Below, in pieces: positions 1-8,152 of a stretch of 64,000 nucleotides of DNA. The notes beneath the pieces were generated by a model. That model was not told the origin of the DNA, ran no database searches, and was given only the letters and a program-made list of their open reading frames with translations. Both the position numbers and the translations under genes were made by a program. Location of the stretch: contig NZ_MDTQ01000001.1 of the NCBI RefSeq assembly GCF_001709345.1, forward strand, positions 2,989,980 to 3,053,979, written 5' to 3'. This DNA is from Terasakiispira papahanaumokuakeensis (GTDB lineage Bacteria; Pseudomonadota; Gammaproteobacteria; Pseudomonadales; Halomonadaceae). Positions within the stretch are counted from its first letter, which is position 1. Each line of letters opens with the position of its first letter.

Positions 1-241
1 TTAAGGCCCAGCGTCGATCGGAGGCAATCAGCATCTGGCCAGCCCCGGCATGACGTAAGGTATGGCTATCTTTGCCTGGCTGATCCACATCAAAATCATG
101 ATGGGCATGCTTCACACAAGCGATACGTAATCCTCGTGCTTTTAATCGGGGTAACAGAGCCTTCAATAACGTCGTTTTACCTGTACCGCTCCAAGCACTG
201 AAACCTAATAGAGGGCGAGGAAAGGAAGCATAATGGCTCAT
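1..241 (-). CDS. mobB: MobB, molybdopterin-guanine dinucleotide biosynthesis adaptor (3' end cut by window edge)
   Basis: Read on the minus strand from an ATG at 239-241, 80 codons are open and run off the left edge without a stop. The N-terminus has the GTPase P-loop GFSAWSGTGKTTLLKALLP, followed by CVKHAHHDFDVD and DSHTLRHAGA, which is the typical MobB start (P-loop, then KHxHHxFDxDxPGKDS). MobB binds GTP and assists MobA in attaching GMP to molybdopterin, giving the bis-MGD cofactor used by NarG. It lies 62 bp downstream of mobA on the same strand and is probably cotranscribed. The gene is incomplete only because the window ends. It was assigned by reading the sequence directly. Confidence 0.88.
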   Translation of the reverse strand, partial: MSHYASFPRPLLGFSAWSGTGKTTLLKALLPRLKARGLRIACVKHAHHDFDVDQPGKDSHTLRHAGAGQMLIASDRRWAL

Positions 242-303
242 ATAAGCACCTACGCAATGATCACAGCACCAATCCAGCAGACCCTATCGGAGATAGTGAT
301 GCA

Positions 304-927
304 CTAAACATCAAATCTCGCCAAGTCTTCTGGATAGTTGAGGTTAATAAAATGTCGTGCGGGAAACGTCACGGCCACATAGTGATACAAAGAAAACCAG
401 CGATCGACCTTACGGCCGCCTTCGGCGAGAAAGCACTGTAAAGAAGCCAATAAAGCCCGTTGTAACAACACCACCGCAGGCTGCAAACGTTCGCCATCAT
501 GCGCAACCGCGATCGGGGCTTGAGCCGACTGTGCCGCATGCCAAAGACGCTGAGCAAGATCAGGAGGTAGCTGCGGCGTATCACAAGGCACACATAACAC
601 CCAATCTGTTTGAGCATAATGAAGTGCCGTCGCCATCCCCATCAGCGGACCTTGAAACCCTGAATCAAGATCCGTGATCACCGGGATATCCAGTGCCTGA
701 TAACGCTCGACTGAACGATTGGCATTGATCATGAGATGGTCAACTTGCGGAGCTAAACATTGGAGCACATGATCAATGAGCGGTTGGCCTTGAAACATGA
801 CCCAACCTTTATCCTCACCGCCCATTCGGCGACCTTGACCACCCGCCAAAACGACCCCTGTCAGTGATGGTATGGGCAAAAAGGTCTTATTAGCAGTCGT
901 CTCTTTTGAGGACAGTGAAGCACACAT
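304..927 (-). CDS. mobA: MobA, molybdenum cofactor guanylyltransferase
   Basis: This 207-residue protein carries the nucleotidyltransferase signature VVLAGGQGRRMGGEDKG near residue 25, then PLIDHVLQCLAPQVD, VITDLDSGFQGPLMG and the metal-binding VPCDTPQLP. These are the ordered motifs of MobA. The enzyme transfers GMP from GTP to Mo-molybdopterin in the cytoplasm. The ATG at 927 is preceded by an AAGG-type ribosome site 7 bases upstream. About 20 residues precede the first conserved strand, slightly more than usual. With mobB it forms a leftward pair that would supply cofactor to the nitrate reductase encoded at 30.8 kb. It is not a plasmid mobilisation protein. Confidence 0.93.
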   Translation of the reverse strand: MCASLSSKETTANKTFLPIPSLTGVVLAGGQGRRMGGEDKGWVMFQGQPLIDHVLQCLAPQVDHLMINANRSVERYQALDIPVITDLDSGFQGPLMGMATALHYAQTDWVLCVPCDTPQLPPDLAQRLWHAAQSAQAPIAVAHDGERLQPAVVLLQRALLASLQCFLAEGGRKVDRWFSLYHYVAVTFPARHFINLNYPEDLARFDV

Positions 928-1166
928 GAACAGCCCTTCATCATCAATACATCTAGGCCGGTATCATAACGGAATACATACGCCAACGGTATGTTATGAG
1001 CGGACAAAAATGACGTGCCGAAGACACTTTGCGCCAGGAAATTCAGTCTTCTACCTCAATAAGTTAGGCCAACTACTCCTTATGAGGTAGGTCTTGCAGG
1101 ATGGACTTATCGTGTCTCCGTTGATAACGGCACTGAGTCTGAACTTGACCCCAAAAAGATATGTTA

Positions 1167-1185
1167 TATAATAACAATCATTATC
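1167..1185 (+). promoter_or_regulatory. Fur box upstream of iron-chelate ABC operon
   Basis: The 19 bases TATAATAACAATCATTATC match the classical Fur consensus (GATAATGATAATCATTATC) at 16 of 19 positions, with a perfect right half. The site lies 75 bp before the start of the binding-protein gene, inside the 332-bp spacer between the divergent mobA and the ABC operon. The rest of that spacer shows no open gene that I can support. Iron-repressed expression of the operon is inferred from this site. Confidence 0.72.
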
Positions 1186-1259
1186 AATTTGAATGCACCC
1201 ACTCATGACACTGCGATAAGCTAGCTTTTGCTCATTTATCGCGATAAGGAATTCTCTCA

Positions 1260-2321
1260 ATGCCGACGCTTTGCGCTTCACGCAAGAGCCAATATAAAAG
1301 GTACAAGCAACATTCACTGGCACTGGTCACTTTATTAACGGGCTTACTGACCGTAGGCACCGTCCAGGCTCAAGAGAGTTCGTTTCCTTTAACCTTGGAA
1401 AACTGCGGTCAAACACTCACCTTTGAACATCCCGTTGAACGAATTGTCACCGTCGGTCAAGCCACAACAGAAATTCTGTATGCCTTAGGTCTTGCAGATA
1501 AAGTCAAAGCGACTTCCGTTTGGTTCACTCCAGTCCAACCCAAGTACCAAACAGTCAACAGCCATATTCCCCGCCTTGCTGATAATGACCCCAGCTTCGA
1601 AAGCGTCGTCAATCAGCACCCAGATCTGGTGACCGTGCAATATGAATGGCATATCGGCGCCAACGGTATTGTGGGTACCCGCGAGCAGTTTCATGATCTG
1701 GGTATTCCGACTTATGTGATGCCGACCGACTGTGTTGGCAAAGACAACAGCACCGGCATGGATGGCACTCGTTTGCAGCTCTTCTCCACCCAATGGCTGT
1801 TCCAAAGCGTGCAGGATCTTGCCGATATCGCTGGCGTTCATCAGCGCGGCGCTGAATTGGTTGACCAACTCAAAGCCCGCGAAGACGAGGTCAAACAACG
1901 GGCACATCAACTAGACAGCGACCTCTCTGCCGTCTTTTGGTACTCCAGCGCCGATATGAATGTAGACCCCTTTGTCGCAGGCAGTCTCGGAGCACCTGCC
2001 TACATGATGAAGCAACTCGGTATCCACAATATTGTCGATACCGCTGAAGAGTGGCCAATGAAAAGCTGGGAAAGCATCGCCAAAGCGAACCCAGACATTA
2101 TCGTTATTGCTAAGATGGACCGTCGTCGATTCCCTGCAGATGACTACCAGAAAAAACTAGAATTTTTGCACAACGACCCTGTCGCCAGCCAAATGGACGC
2201 CGTTAAAAACGACCACATTATTATGCTAGAAGCCACTGAAATGGACGCGACATTGCGTATGATTGAGGGAATGGAAAAATTAATCCAGGCGCTGCAGGAT
2301 CAAAACATGGTGGAAGAGTGA
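1260..2321 (+). CDS. Periplasmic substrate-binding protein of a FecB/BtuF-type ABC transporter
   Basis: This 353-residue protein starts with a basic stretch and a signal peptide ending near TVGTVQAQES. A COG0614-type helical-backbone binding protein follows: NCGQTLTFEHPVERIVTVGQ is the usual opening, with VTVQYEW and NPDIIVIAKMD further on. It should capture a metal chelate (siderophore, haem or cobalamin; the sequence does not decide) and deliver it to the permease encoded next. The Fur box upstream favours iron. The ATG at 1260 has AAGGA about 9 bases before it. Its stop overlaps the next start (GTGA). The insertion with DCVGKDNSTGMDGTR is unusual and may belong to the ligand pocket. Confidence 0.82.
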   Translation: MPTLCASRKSQYKRYKQHSLALVTLLTGLLTVGTVQAQESSFPLTLENCGQTLTFEHPVERIVTVGQATTEILYALGLADKVKATSVWFTPVQPKYQTVNSHIPRLADNDPSFESVVNQHPDLVTVQYEWHIGANGIVGTREQFHDLGIPTYVMPTDCVGKDNSTGMDGTRLQLFSTQWLFQSVQDLADIAGVHQRGAELVDQLKAREDEVKQRAHQLDSDLSAVFWYSSADMNVDPFVAGSLGAPAYMMKQLGIHNIVDTAEEWPMKSWESIAKANPDIIVIAKMDRRRFPADDYQKKLEFLHNDPVASQMDAVKNDHIIMLEATEMDATLRMIEGMEKLIQALQDQNMVEE

Positions 2322-3442
2322 TCCAAAGTCATCAACAGGACAGCGTCGCACTAGAAGACAGGCCTGACAACAACGAGGCCTGTCGTCAGGACAGAGTACT
2401 GAACCACGGGTTATCCCGCAGCGTTCGTGGACTAGGCTATTTATTGCCTAGTCTGCTGTTGATCGCCACCGCGATCATGGCTGGGGTGGCCATTGGCGAA
2501 ATTCGCTACTCCTTCACGACGGTCATGCAGGTGGCCGGTAACCAGTTATTCAATATGGACTATCCGGTCAGCCAGCTGGATACCGGTATTATCTGGGATT
2601 ACCGGCTCACACGAGCCCTTGTCGCCGCATGCTGTGGTGCCGGTTTGGCGTTATCAGGCGTCGTCCTTCAATCCTTATTGCGCAATAACCTCGCCGACCC
2701 TTATATCCTGGGTATTTCTGCAGGCGCTTCGACAGGCGCTGTGCTGGTTGCCGTCATGGGGTTAGGCGCAGGCATGGTATCACTCTCTTCGGGAGCGTTC
2801 GTTGGCGCATTGCTCGCCTTTGCGGTCGTCGCCTTGCTAGCGAAGGGTGCCGCTCAGGGGACAGCTCAATATCATAATGGCCACATTGTGCTCGCGGGTA
2901 TTGCCAGCTGCCAGCTGTTTAATGCGCTGACGGCATTAGTTATCGCCAAATCAGCGAATTCAGATCAGGCTCGGGGAATCATGTTCTGGCTGTTGGGCAA
3001 CCTAAGCGGTGTACGCTGGGACGATGTCACGCTAGCCCTCCCCATGACCCTCGCCGGGTTGATCGTCTGCCTGTTGTATACACGCCCGTTGGATGCATTT
3101 ACGTTTGGTCAGGAATCTGCAGCAGCCCTGGGGATTCCAGTCCGTCAGACCCAGACCCTCTTAATTGCGGCAGCGGCTTTAATGACCGCCGCTATGGTGG
3201 CCATCGTCGGCGCCATTGGCTTTGTTGGATTAGTCATCCCCCATGCCGCTCGTTTTTTGGTGGGTAGTCAGCATGGTCGACTTGTTCCCATGTCCGCATT
3301 AATCGGTGCCGTATTTCTCGTCTGTGCCGATATTGCGTCACGCATCATTATTCCAGGCCAAGTATTGCCCATTGGGGTCATCACTGCGTTGATCGGTGCT
3401 CCGGTTTTTGCTTTGCTATTAATTCGAGGGCAATCAAAATGA
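2318..3442 (+). CDS. FecCD/BtuC-family ABC transporter permease
   Basis: This is a 374-residue integral membrane protein with about ten hydrophobic segments. Family motifs include RLTRALVAACCGAGLALSG, NNLADPYILGISAGASTGA and AIVGAIGFVGLVIPHAAR (the coupling-helix region near residue 300). The start is a GTG overlapping the TGA of the binding-protein gene by 4 bases. The roughly 40 polar residues before the first membrane helix are longer than in E. coli FecD, so an internal start is possible. It works as a homodimer with the ATPase encoded next to import the chelate bound by the upstream protein. Confidence 0.9.
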   Translation: MIQSHQQDSVALEDRPDNNEACRQDRVLNHGLSRSVRGLGYLLPSLLLIATAIMAGVAIGEIRYSFTTVMQVAGNQLFNMDYPVSQLDTGIIWDYRLTRALVAACCGAGLALSGVVLQSLLRNNLADPYILGISAGASTGAVLVAVMGLGAGMVSLSSGAFVGALLAFAVVALLAKGAAQGTAQYHNGHIVLAGIASCQLFNALTALVIAKSANSDQARGIMFWLLGNLSGVRWDDVTLALPMTLAGLIVCLLYTRPLDAFTFGQESAAALGIPVRQTQTLLIAAAALMTAAMVAIVGAIGFVGLVIPHAARFLVGSQHGRLVPMSALIGAVFLVCADIASRIIIPGQVLPIGVITALIGAPVFALLLIRGQSK

Positions 3443-4350
3443 TTGGCGTAAAAGCACAGGCACTGAGTTGGGGCGTCAAGCATAAAGAGATTGTCAAAAC
3501 CGTCAGCTTCACCTTAGACGCGGGACAAAACCTGGGCCTCATTGGGCCCAATGGATCGGGTAAGTCCAGCCTACTGAAACTATTAACGGGTATTCGACCG
3601 GCCCATTCAGGCGACATTTGGTTAGGTGATCAGGCGCTTAAGCGGCTCTCTCAACGTCAGATCGCAAGACAAGTGGCTTTTGTCGAACAACAGGCTGAAA
3701 CGATTGATCGCATCACGGTGCAACAAGTGGTCTCCCTGGGACGCACGCCCTGGTTATCATTGCGATCACCTTGGTCAGATAAAGATGATCAGCTGGTGAT
3801 CCAAGCCCTCACTGAAGTCGGGCTTCAGGATAAGCGCGAGCGCCTTTGGCATAGTTTGTCTGGCGGCGAGCGCCAACGTGTTCAAATTGCGCGGGCCCTG
3901 GCGCAGCAGCCACAGCTACTCGTTCTGGACGAGCCTGCTAACCACCTGGACATTCGCTACCAACTGATGATCTTAGATCTGGCCCTTTCACTACCGGTCA
4001 CTACGGTCATGGCCCTACATGACCTCAACCAAGCATTGCGCTGCGACCAAGTCGGTGTCATGCATCATGGTGAGCTCATTGCACTCGGCGCCCCCAGAGA
4101 AGTACTCACTCAGCCCCTGATTGAAACCGTATTCGGCGTTCAGAGCCACCAATGCGAACACCCGATAGATCAGTCACCTTATTTACACTTTTATCTCAAG
4201 GATAATGCTCATCATGGCACTCGTCGCCAATCTGAACGTGCAAAAGCAGCTGATCGCCTTACATCCGTTGCAACGCCTGAGCCCCATGGTCATCTGGACC
4301 CTACGCCTGTTCATGGTATGGGCGCTCATGCTGCCTTTAGCTCACGCTGA
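3439..4350 (+). CDS. FecE-type ABC transporter ATPase with an extended C-terminus
   Basis: This 303-residue ABC ATPase has Walker A GPNGSGKSS, signature LSGGERQRVQIARAL, Walker B LLVLDEPANHLD and the H-loop VMALHDLNQ. It overlaps the permease stop by 4 bases. FecE-type proteins are usually about 255 residues, and the family-like part ends here near residue 252 (YLHFYLKD). The remaining 50 or so residues are polar, have no recognisable domain, and are encoded on the stretch that also encodes the pseudoazurin signal peptide in another frame. The tail therefore looks acquired by loss of an original stop near 4200. Confidence 0.9.
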   Translation: MIGVKAQALSWGVKHKEIVKTVSFTLDAGQNLGLIGPNGSGKSSLLKLLTGIRPAHSGDIWLGDQALKRLSQRQIARQVAFVEQQAETIDRITVQQVVSLGRTPWLSLRSPWSDKDDQLVIQALTEVGLQDKRERLWHSLSGGERQRVQIARALAQQPQLLVLDEPANHLDIRYQLMILDLALSLPVTTVMALHDLNQALRCDQVGVMHHGELIALGAPREVLTQPLIETVFGVQSHQCEHPIDQSPYLHFYLKDNAHHGTRRQSERAKAADRLTSVATPEPHGHLDPTPVHGMGAHAAFSSR

Positions 4351-4717
4351 AACCTATCAAGTCAAAATGTTAAATAACAACGACACTGGTGTCATGGCAT
4401 TTGAGCCCGACTATCTTCATATCCAGCCCGGAGATACCGTCCACTTTGTGGCGTCGGATCGCACTCACAACGCGATGACCATCCCAAACCTATGGCCTGA
4501 TAGGGCGCCCACAATTCGAACACCGATGAATCAGGATGCCGACGTCACCTTCCAGCAAGTGGGCTTTTACGGTATTAAGTGCCTCCCACACTTTATGTTG
4601 GGCATGGTGATGTTAATTGAGGTTGGAGAAAATGATACAGCGGCCCACATTCCCAACGGCTTACCGGCAAGGGCTAAAAAGCGGTTTGAAGAGATTAAAC
4701 AACGAGCAGGCCTTTAA
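4214..4717 (+). CDS. Pseudoazurin-type blue copper protein
   Basis: After a signal peptide ending LPLAHA, the mature protein reads ETYQVKML, FEPDYLHIQPGDTVHFV, DRTHNAMTI and YGIKCLPHFMLGMVMLIEV. The copper ligands His (HN), Cys, His (CLPH) and Met are all in place, and the C-terminal helical tail (RAKKRFEEIKQRAGL) is typical of pseudoazurin rather than plastocyanin. The family carries electrons in the periplasm, classically to nitrite or N2O reductase. The start is uncertain: ATGs at 4205, 4214 and 4286 are in frame. AAGGA at 4198-4202 suits 4214 best, while 4286 gives the most compact signal peptide. The coding frame overlaps the ATPase tail by about 137 bp. Confidence 0.88.
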   Translation: MALVANLNVQKQLIALHPLQRLSPMVIWTLRLFMVWALMLPLAHAETYQVKMLNNNDTGVMAFEPDYLHIQPGDTVHFVASDRTHNAMTIPNLWPDRAPTIRTPMNQDADVTFQQVGFYGIKCLPHFMLGMVMLIEVGENDTAAHIPNGLPARAKKRFEEIKQRAGL

Positions 4718-4780
4718 GCCTCACCGTGACAAGACCCAAGTCGCTCATGGCAAAGTCCTCTGGCGGCTGGCACAGCTGAG

Positions 4781-5758
4781 CTAAGCTGACGCCTTATTTT
4801 GCATGGTTTCAAATGCACATAACACTTGTGCTTGAAGGCGCTCAACAATCGACTTATCCGCGAGATATAACTGCTGCTCAATGCGATCTGTCGACACTTG
4901 TTCAATGCCCTGAATACACAATAAGGGTGAGCGACCAATCGATGAGAAGTAATCCAAAAATTTAAAGTCGCCCCCGGCATGCAAAGCACCGTCAGAGATC
5001 CAGACATTTGGAATTTGATAGGCATCACTCAGAATCAAACCATGCAGTCCCTGACTCAGAATGACATCGCACGAAGCCATGGTTTGAATCACCTGTTGAT
5101 AATCCTCATGTCTAAAATCGATCATGATCGCATTAGGTAAACGGCGACAAAGTGCTTGCCACTGAGGATCATCCACTTGTGTAAAATGAGGAATAAGGCC
5201 GTACCGGTACTGATGACACCGTTGGGGGGTCACGATATGAGGCATCAATAACCCAGGGTCGCCTATCAACTCAACGGAACATCCTTGCCCTGCTAAAATC
5301 TGCTGTGTCAGACACCCTCTCACTGAGATCACATCGAGACAATCAGGAAGCCACCGTTTCAACGTGAAGCGACGCTTTAAGCTGGTAGGCTTAAGTCGAG
5401 GGCGAATCAAGCCAGAACCGACGACATATAAAGGTGTGGTTCTGCGATAAAATGATTTAGATGTCATCACTTTATCTAAAACACTCCCTGTGCTGAGTAA
5501 CGATGCCTGATCGAGACCAACACGTTGATGAGGTTGATTCAATATTTGCTCAAGCACAATTGAAGTAATTTCGTCACCTAAATTCGTCCCCTCATCAGGG
5601 CGCCACCAATAGACATTCATTCTCGACTCACTTAAAGCATCGGCAGTTTTAAAGCCCTGTGTTTTTAACAATGCTTGTTTCAGACTCAATACAGTAATCA
5701 ATCCGTAATAAATACTGACACAAGCCGTTATCATTATCACTTTTGAGTAGCACGACAT
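4781..5758 (-). CDS. Polysaccharide pyruvyl transferase family protein
   Basis: The protein has up to 325 residues. Family marks are WWRPDEGTNLGDEIT near the start of the domain, LYVVGSGLIRPR, SVRGCLTQQIL, IGDPGLLMP and SQGLHGLILSDAY, as in the CsaB/ExoV/WcaK pyruvyl transferase group (GT-B-like). Such enzymes move a ketal pyruvate from phosphoenolpyruvate onto a surface glycan. The conserved domain begins at Met47 (ATG at 5620), which aligns with family starts. The 46 residues before it contain a hydrophobic stretch (VIMITACVSIYYGLITV) and may be a membrane anchor or not translated. No other glycan genes are adjacent, so the acceptor is unknown. Confidence 0.75.
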   Translation of the reverse strand: MSCYSKVIMITACVSIYYGLITVLSLKQALLKTQGFKTADALSESRMNVYWWRPDEGTNLGDEITSIVLEQILNQPHQRVGLDQASLLSTGSVLDKVMTSKSFYRRTTPLYVVGSGLIRPRLKPTSLKRRFTLKRWLPDCLDVISVRGCLTQQILAGQGCSVELIGDPGLLMPHIVTPQRCHQYRYGLIPHFTQVDDPQWQALCRRLPNAIMIDFRHEDYQQVIQTMASCDVILSQGLHGLILSDAYQIPNVWISDGALHAGGDFKFLDYFSSIGRSPLLCIQGIEQVSTDRIEQQLYLADKSIVERLQAQVLCAFETMQNKASA

Positions 5759-5789
5759 ATTGTTTCAAAGACGACATATTGCCTCAAAG
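5752..5789. repeat. 19-bp direct duplication between divergent genes
   Basis: Two adjacent 19-bp units, ACGACATATTGTTTCAAAG at 5752-5770 and ACGACATATTGCCTCAAAG at 5771-5789, are identical at 17 of 19 positions. They sit at the 5' border of the leftward pyruvyl transferase gene and upstream of the EamA gene. Function unknown. Confidence 0.85.
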
Positions 5790-5906
5790 AGTGCCCGTTT
5801 TCAGACAGGGAAGCCCGATGCCCATTATCAACGTCAAAAAGCAGCACATGCCATGAATAATCGCCATAATACGCGCCCGGCCCATTCCCAATATTCAGGA
5901 TCATCT

Positions 5907-6851
5907 ATGCGTGACGAACCTTTACGAGCCTCAGGCATTGCGTTAAGACTGGCCGCAACCGGTTTATTTGCGTTGATGTCGCTGTGTGTACAGCAGGCGT
6001 CCCATGAAGTGGGCACAGGGCAAATTGTGTTCTGGCGCAGCGCTCTGGCTCTGATTCCTATTCTGGCTTATCTCGGCTTAACCGGTGCGCTGCCTCAAGC
6101 TCTCAAAACCCGCAACCCCAAAGGCCATGCCATACGTAGCCTGTTAGGTTGCAGTGCGATGTTTCTTTCGTTTATTGCCATTGCTTATTTACCACTCTCA
6201 CTGGCCGCCGCCTTGGGTTTTCTGGCACCGATACTGTCCGTTATGCTAGCCAGTTTATTGATTCGAGAAGTCCCCTCGATGCTGACTTGGGCCATGACCT
6301 TGCTCAGTTTTATGGGGGTTCTTCTGGTGATCAACCCCTTTAATGACACCGCATTATCCCACCAGGCTTGGATTGGTATCATCTGTGGTATTGCCATGGC
6401 CGCACTGACCGCACTGGCTAAAATCATGATTCGAACGCTGACCGCTCATGAACATTCCGGTGCGATTGCTTTTTATTTTGCGGTCACATGTTCGTTGATC
6501 GGGCTAGCCACGGCCATTGAGGGCTGGACCTTACCAACAGGAGCGACGTGGGGATGGTTGATCGGCGCAGGCTTATGTGGTGGATTAGCGCATATTGCCA
6601 TGACTGAAGCACTGGCCCGAGCACCGGTAGCCACCTTAGCAGTCTTTGAATATACCGCTATTTTCTGGGCGCTGGGGTTTGATTTATGGCTGTTTGAACG
6701 CACGCCTTCGGTCGGGGCCATTGTCGGTGTGATTTGTATTACTATCAGCTCACTGGTGATCGCCTTGAAGGGACGCGCACCGGTGGCACCGGCACAGAAG
6801 AGCATGACCGAGAGCCTCCCCAACACGCGCATAATTCCTGATAAAGACTGA
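5907..6851 (+). CDS. EamA/DMT-family transporter
   Basis: A 314-residue membrane protein with ten predicted hydrophobic segments in two EamA repeats. The first includes ALMSLCVQQASHEVGTGQIVFWRS and AYLPLSLAAALGFLAPI; the second includes FYFAVTCSLIGLATAIEG and AHIAMTEALARAPVATLAVFEY. The family exports small metabolites; the substrate cannot be read from sequence. An upstream in-frame extension to 5760 exists, but the ATG at 5907 has AGGA six bases before it and begins right before the first membrane helix, so I chose it. It stands alone, 153 bp before the SMR gene. Confidence 0.85.
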   Translation: MRDEPLRASGIALRLAATGLFALMSLCVQQASHEVGTGQIVFWRSALALIPILAYLGLTGALPQALKTRNPKGHAIRSLLGCSAMFLSFIAIAYLPLSLAAALGFLAPILSVMLASLLIREVPSMLTWAMTLLSFMGVLLVINPFNDTALSHQAWIGIICGIAMAALTALAKIMIRTLTAHEHSGAIAFYFAVTCSLIGLATAIEGWTLPTGATWGWLIGAGLCGGLAHIAMTEALARAPVATLAVFEYTAIFWALGFDLWLFERTPSVGAIVGVICITISSLVIALKGRAPVAPAQKSMTESLPNTRIIPDKD

Positions 6852-7004
6852 GATACGGCCAGCAGAACAACCACTTAACCGGGCTCAAGGTATGGGCCCG
6901 TGCCACCACTCTTAACTTCAAATATCGTTTAATCAACGATGTCCATCAGGCGCCCCCTGGCCTAAAAGCACACTGAGAATAAGATCACGCAGGAGAAACA
7001 CCCA

Positions 7005-7340
7005 ATGCTCAACAGCTATGGCTACTTAGCGTTAGCTATTATTCTTGAAGTCATGGCCACAACAGCCTTAAAAGCATCTGAAGGCTTCACACGACCAGGA
7101 CCAACGATCTTGGTCGTTGCAGGCTACCTGACGACGTTCTGGTTACTGACCCTGATTATGCAAACCTTACCCGTGGGTGTGGTGTATGCGATTTGGGCTG
7201 GTGCTGGCATTGTCCTGGTCACTTTAGTCAGTATGGTGATTTACAAACAAACACCGGATCTGCCCGCCATTATCGGCATGATGTTGATTATTGCCGGGGT
7301 CACGATCATTCATGTGTTCTCAGATATGTCTACGCACTAA
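7005..7340 (+). CDS. SMR-family multidrug efflux protein, EmrE/Qac subtype
   Basis: This 111-residue protein has four membrane helices. The essential membrane glutamate is in IILEVMATTALKASEGF (Glu15, equivalent to EmrE Glu14), and YAIWAGAGIVLVTLVS and LPAIIGMMLIIAGV match the EmrE/Qac group rather than the guanidinium-exporting Gdx/SugE group. It should work as a dual-topology dimer exchanging protons for hydrophobic cations in the inner membrane. AGGAGA lies 8 bases before the ATG. No guanidine riboswitch is visible in the 153 bp upstream. Confidence 0.9.
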   Translation: MLNSYGYLALAIILEVMATTALKASEGFTRPGPTILVVAGYLTTFWLLTLIMQTLPVGVVYAIWAGAGIVLVTLVSMVIYKQTPDLPAIIGMMLIIAGVTIIHVFSDMSTH

Positions 7341-7481
7341 CGTCTGCGTTAGGGCATAACAACGAGACCATCTAGAGGAAGTCAACCAATGGCACAAGGG
7401 GAAGAGTAAAGCACGAGAAAGAAAGGGAGGGAGAATATGAAGTGGAATAGTGGAATAGGAATAGGAATAACCGATGAAGGT

Positions 7482-7889
7482 CTAAGCTGCTGTGCGAATC
7501 TGGTTGATTTGCTGAACAACGGTTTGAGTATCCGGCATGGCATTGGCCGCATAAGTTGACGCCACTTGATGAGGGGACGGTGTGTCTTTACTCTTCATCG
7601 CCGTCAAATGCTGCAGCATGGGATATTCTTCTGAAAGCGCACGCAACCAGCTGAAATAAGCCCCATCACCATTATAAAAAGCAAGTCCCATTTCAGCGTT
7701 GACCAAGCAGGCCAACTCTCGCATAAACTCATCGGGTTCGAGGTCACTATCCCCCATATCCGGCGCATAGAGTGTCGCCCCCATCAAACTCAGCAGCAAC
7801 GCAAATTCCGCTCCGCGTGCAGCATGCAGCGAAACGTTCAGCGACTCCTGAGCTTTTAGGTTTCTGGCGTAAACGTTTTCTATACGCAT
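7482..7889 (-). CDS. Small uncharacterised soluble protein
   Basis: This is a 135-residue protein whose function I do not recognise. It is largely helical, with a VYARNLKAQESLNVSLHAARGAEFALLLSLM region, an acidic centre (MGDSDLEPDEFMRELACLVNAEMGL) and a polar, low-complexity C-terminus. There is no signal peptide or membrane helix. It begins MRIENVYARN at 7889 and stands alone between the SMR gene and ridA. Repetitive short sequence flanks it on both sides (AGTGGAAT and AGGAAT units at 7441-7470, and 15-bp units at 7978). Its codon use looks like that of its neighbours, which supports a real gene. Confidence 0.6.
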   Translation of the reverse strand: MRIENVYARNLKAQESLNVSLHAARGAEFALLLSLMGATLYAPDMGDSDLEPDEFMRELACLVNAEMGLAFYNGDGAYFSWLRALSEEYPMLQHLTAMKSKDTPSPHQVASTYAANAMPDTQTVVQQINQIRTAA

Positions 7890-7977
7890 AATGAGTTCTC
7901 CGGTTACAGAGGACTATCGGCAAGCGTTAGCACTTCTTTAACCTTTATTGAAAATTTTTCTACCTATTTCGACAACT

Positions 7978-8022
7978 ACGACTTCCACAACTACCGCTTC
8001 CACAACCACGACATCAACAAAC
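7978..8022. repeat. 15-bp imperfect tandem repeat, three units
   Basis: The units ACGACTTCCACAACT, ACCGCTTCCACAACC and ACGACATCAACAAAC follow each other at 15-bp spacing upstream of the leftward small protein gene, with a decayed fourth unit after 8023. Noncoding; role unknown. Confidence 0.65.
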
Positions 8023-8068
8023 ACGACGACAGGCCTGTGTATCAAGTGATATGAGCGTGCTTTCTTTC

Positions 8069-8106
8069 TATCGTGAGGTATCAGGCCTATCTTGAAGTAT
8101 CAGGCC
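8069..8106. repeat. 19-bp direct duplication
   Basis: TATCGTGAGGTATCAGGCC at 8069-8087 is followed at once by TATCTTGAAGTATCAGGCC at 8088-8106 (17 of 19 identical). It lies in the spacer just downstream of ridA. Confidence 0.85.
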
Positions 8107-8152
8107 AGCGAGAAGTCTCCAATGACACTCTCCTGGCCTGATCTCAAGTCAC

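Noticed and set aside
357-677. Plus-strand open frame of 106 codons opposite mobA
   Set aside because: It is fully inside the clear mobA gene, has no family motif and no ribosome site.
304-927. MobA/MobB as plasmid mobilisation proteins
   Set aside because: Motifs are those of molybdenum cofactor guanylyltransferase and its P-loop partner, not relaxases.
6852-7004. Guanidine riboswitch before the SMR gene
   Set aside because: The protein is of the EmrE/Qac type and the leader lacks guanidine aptamer motifs.
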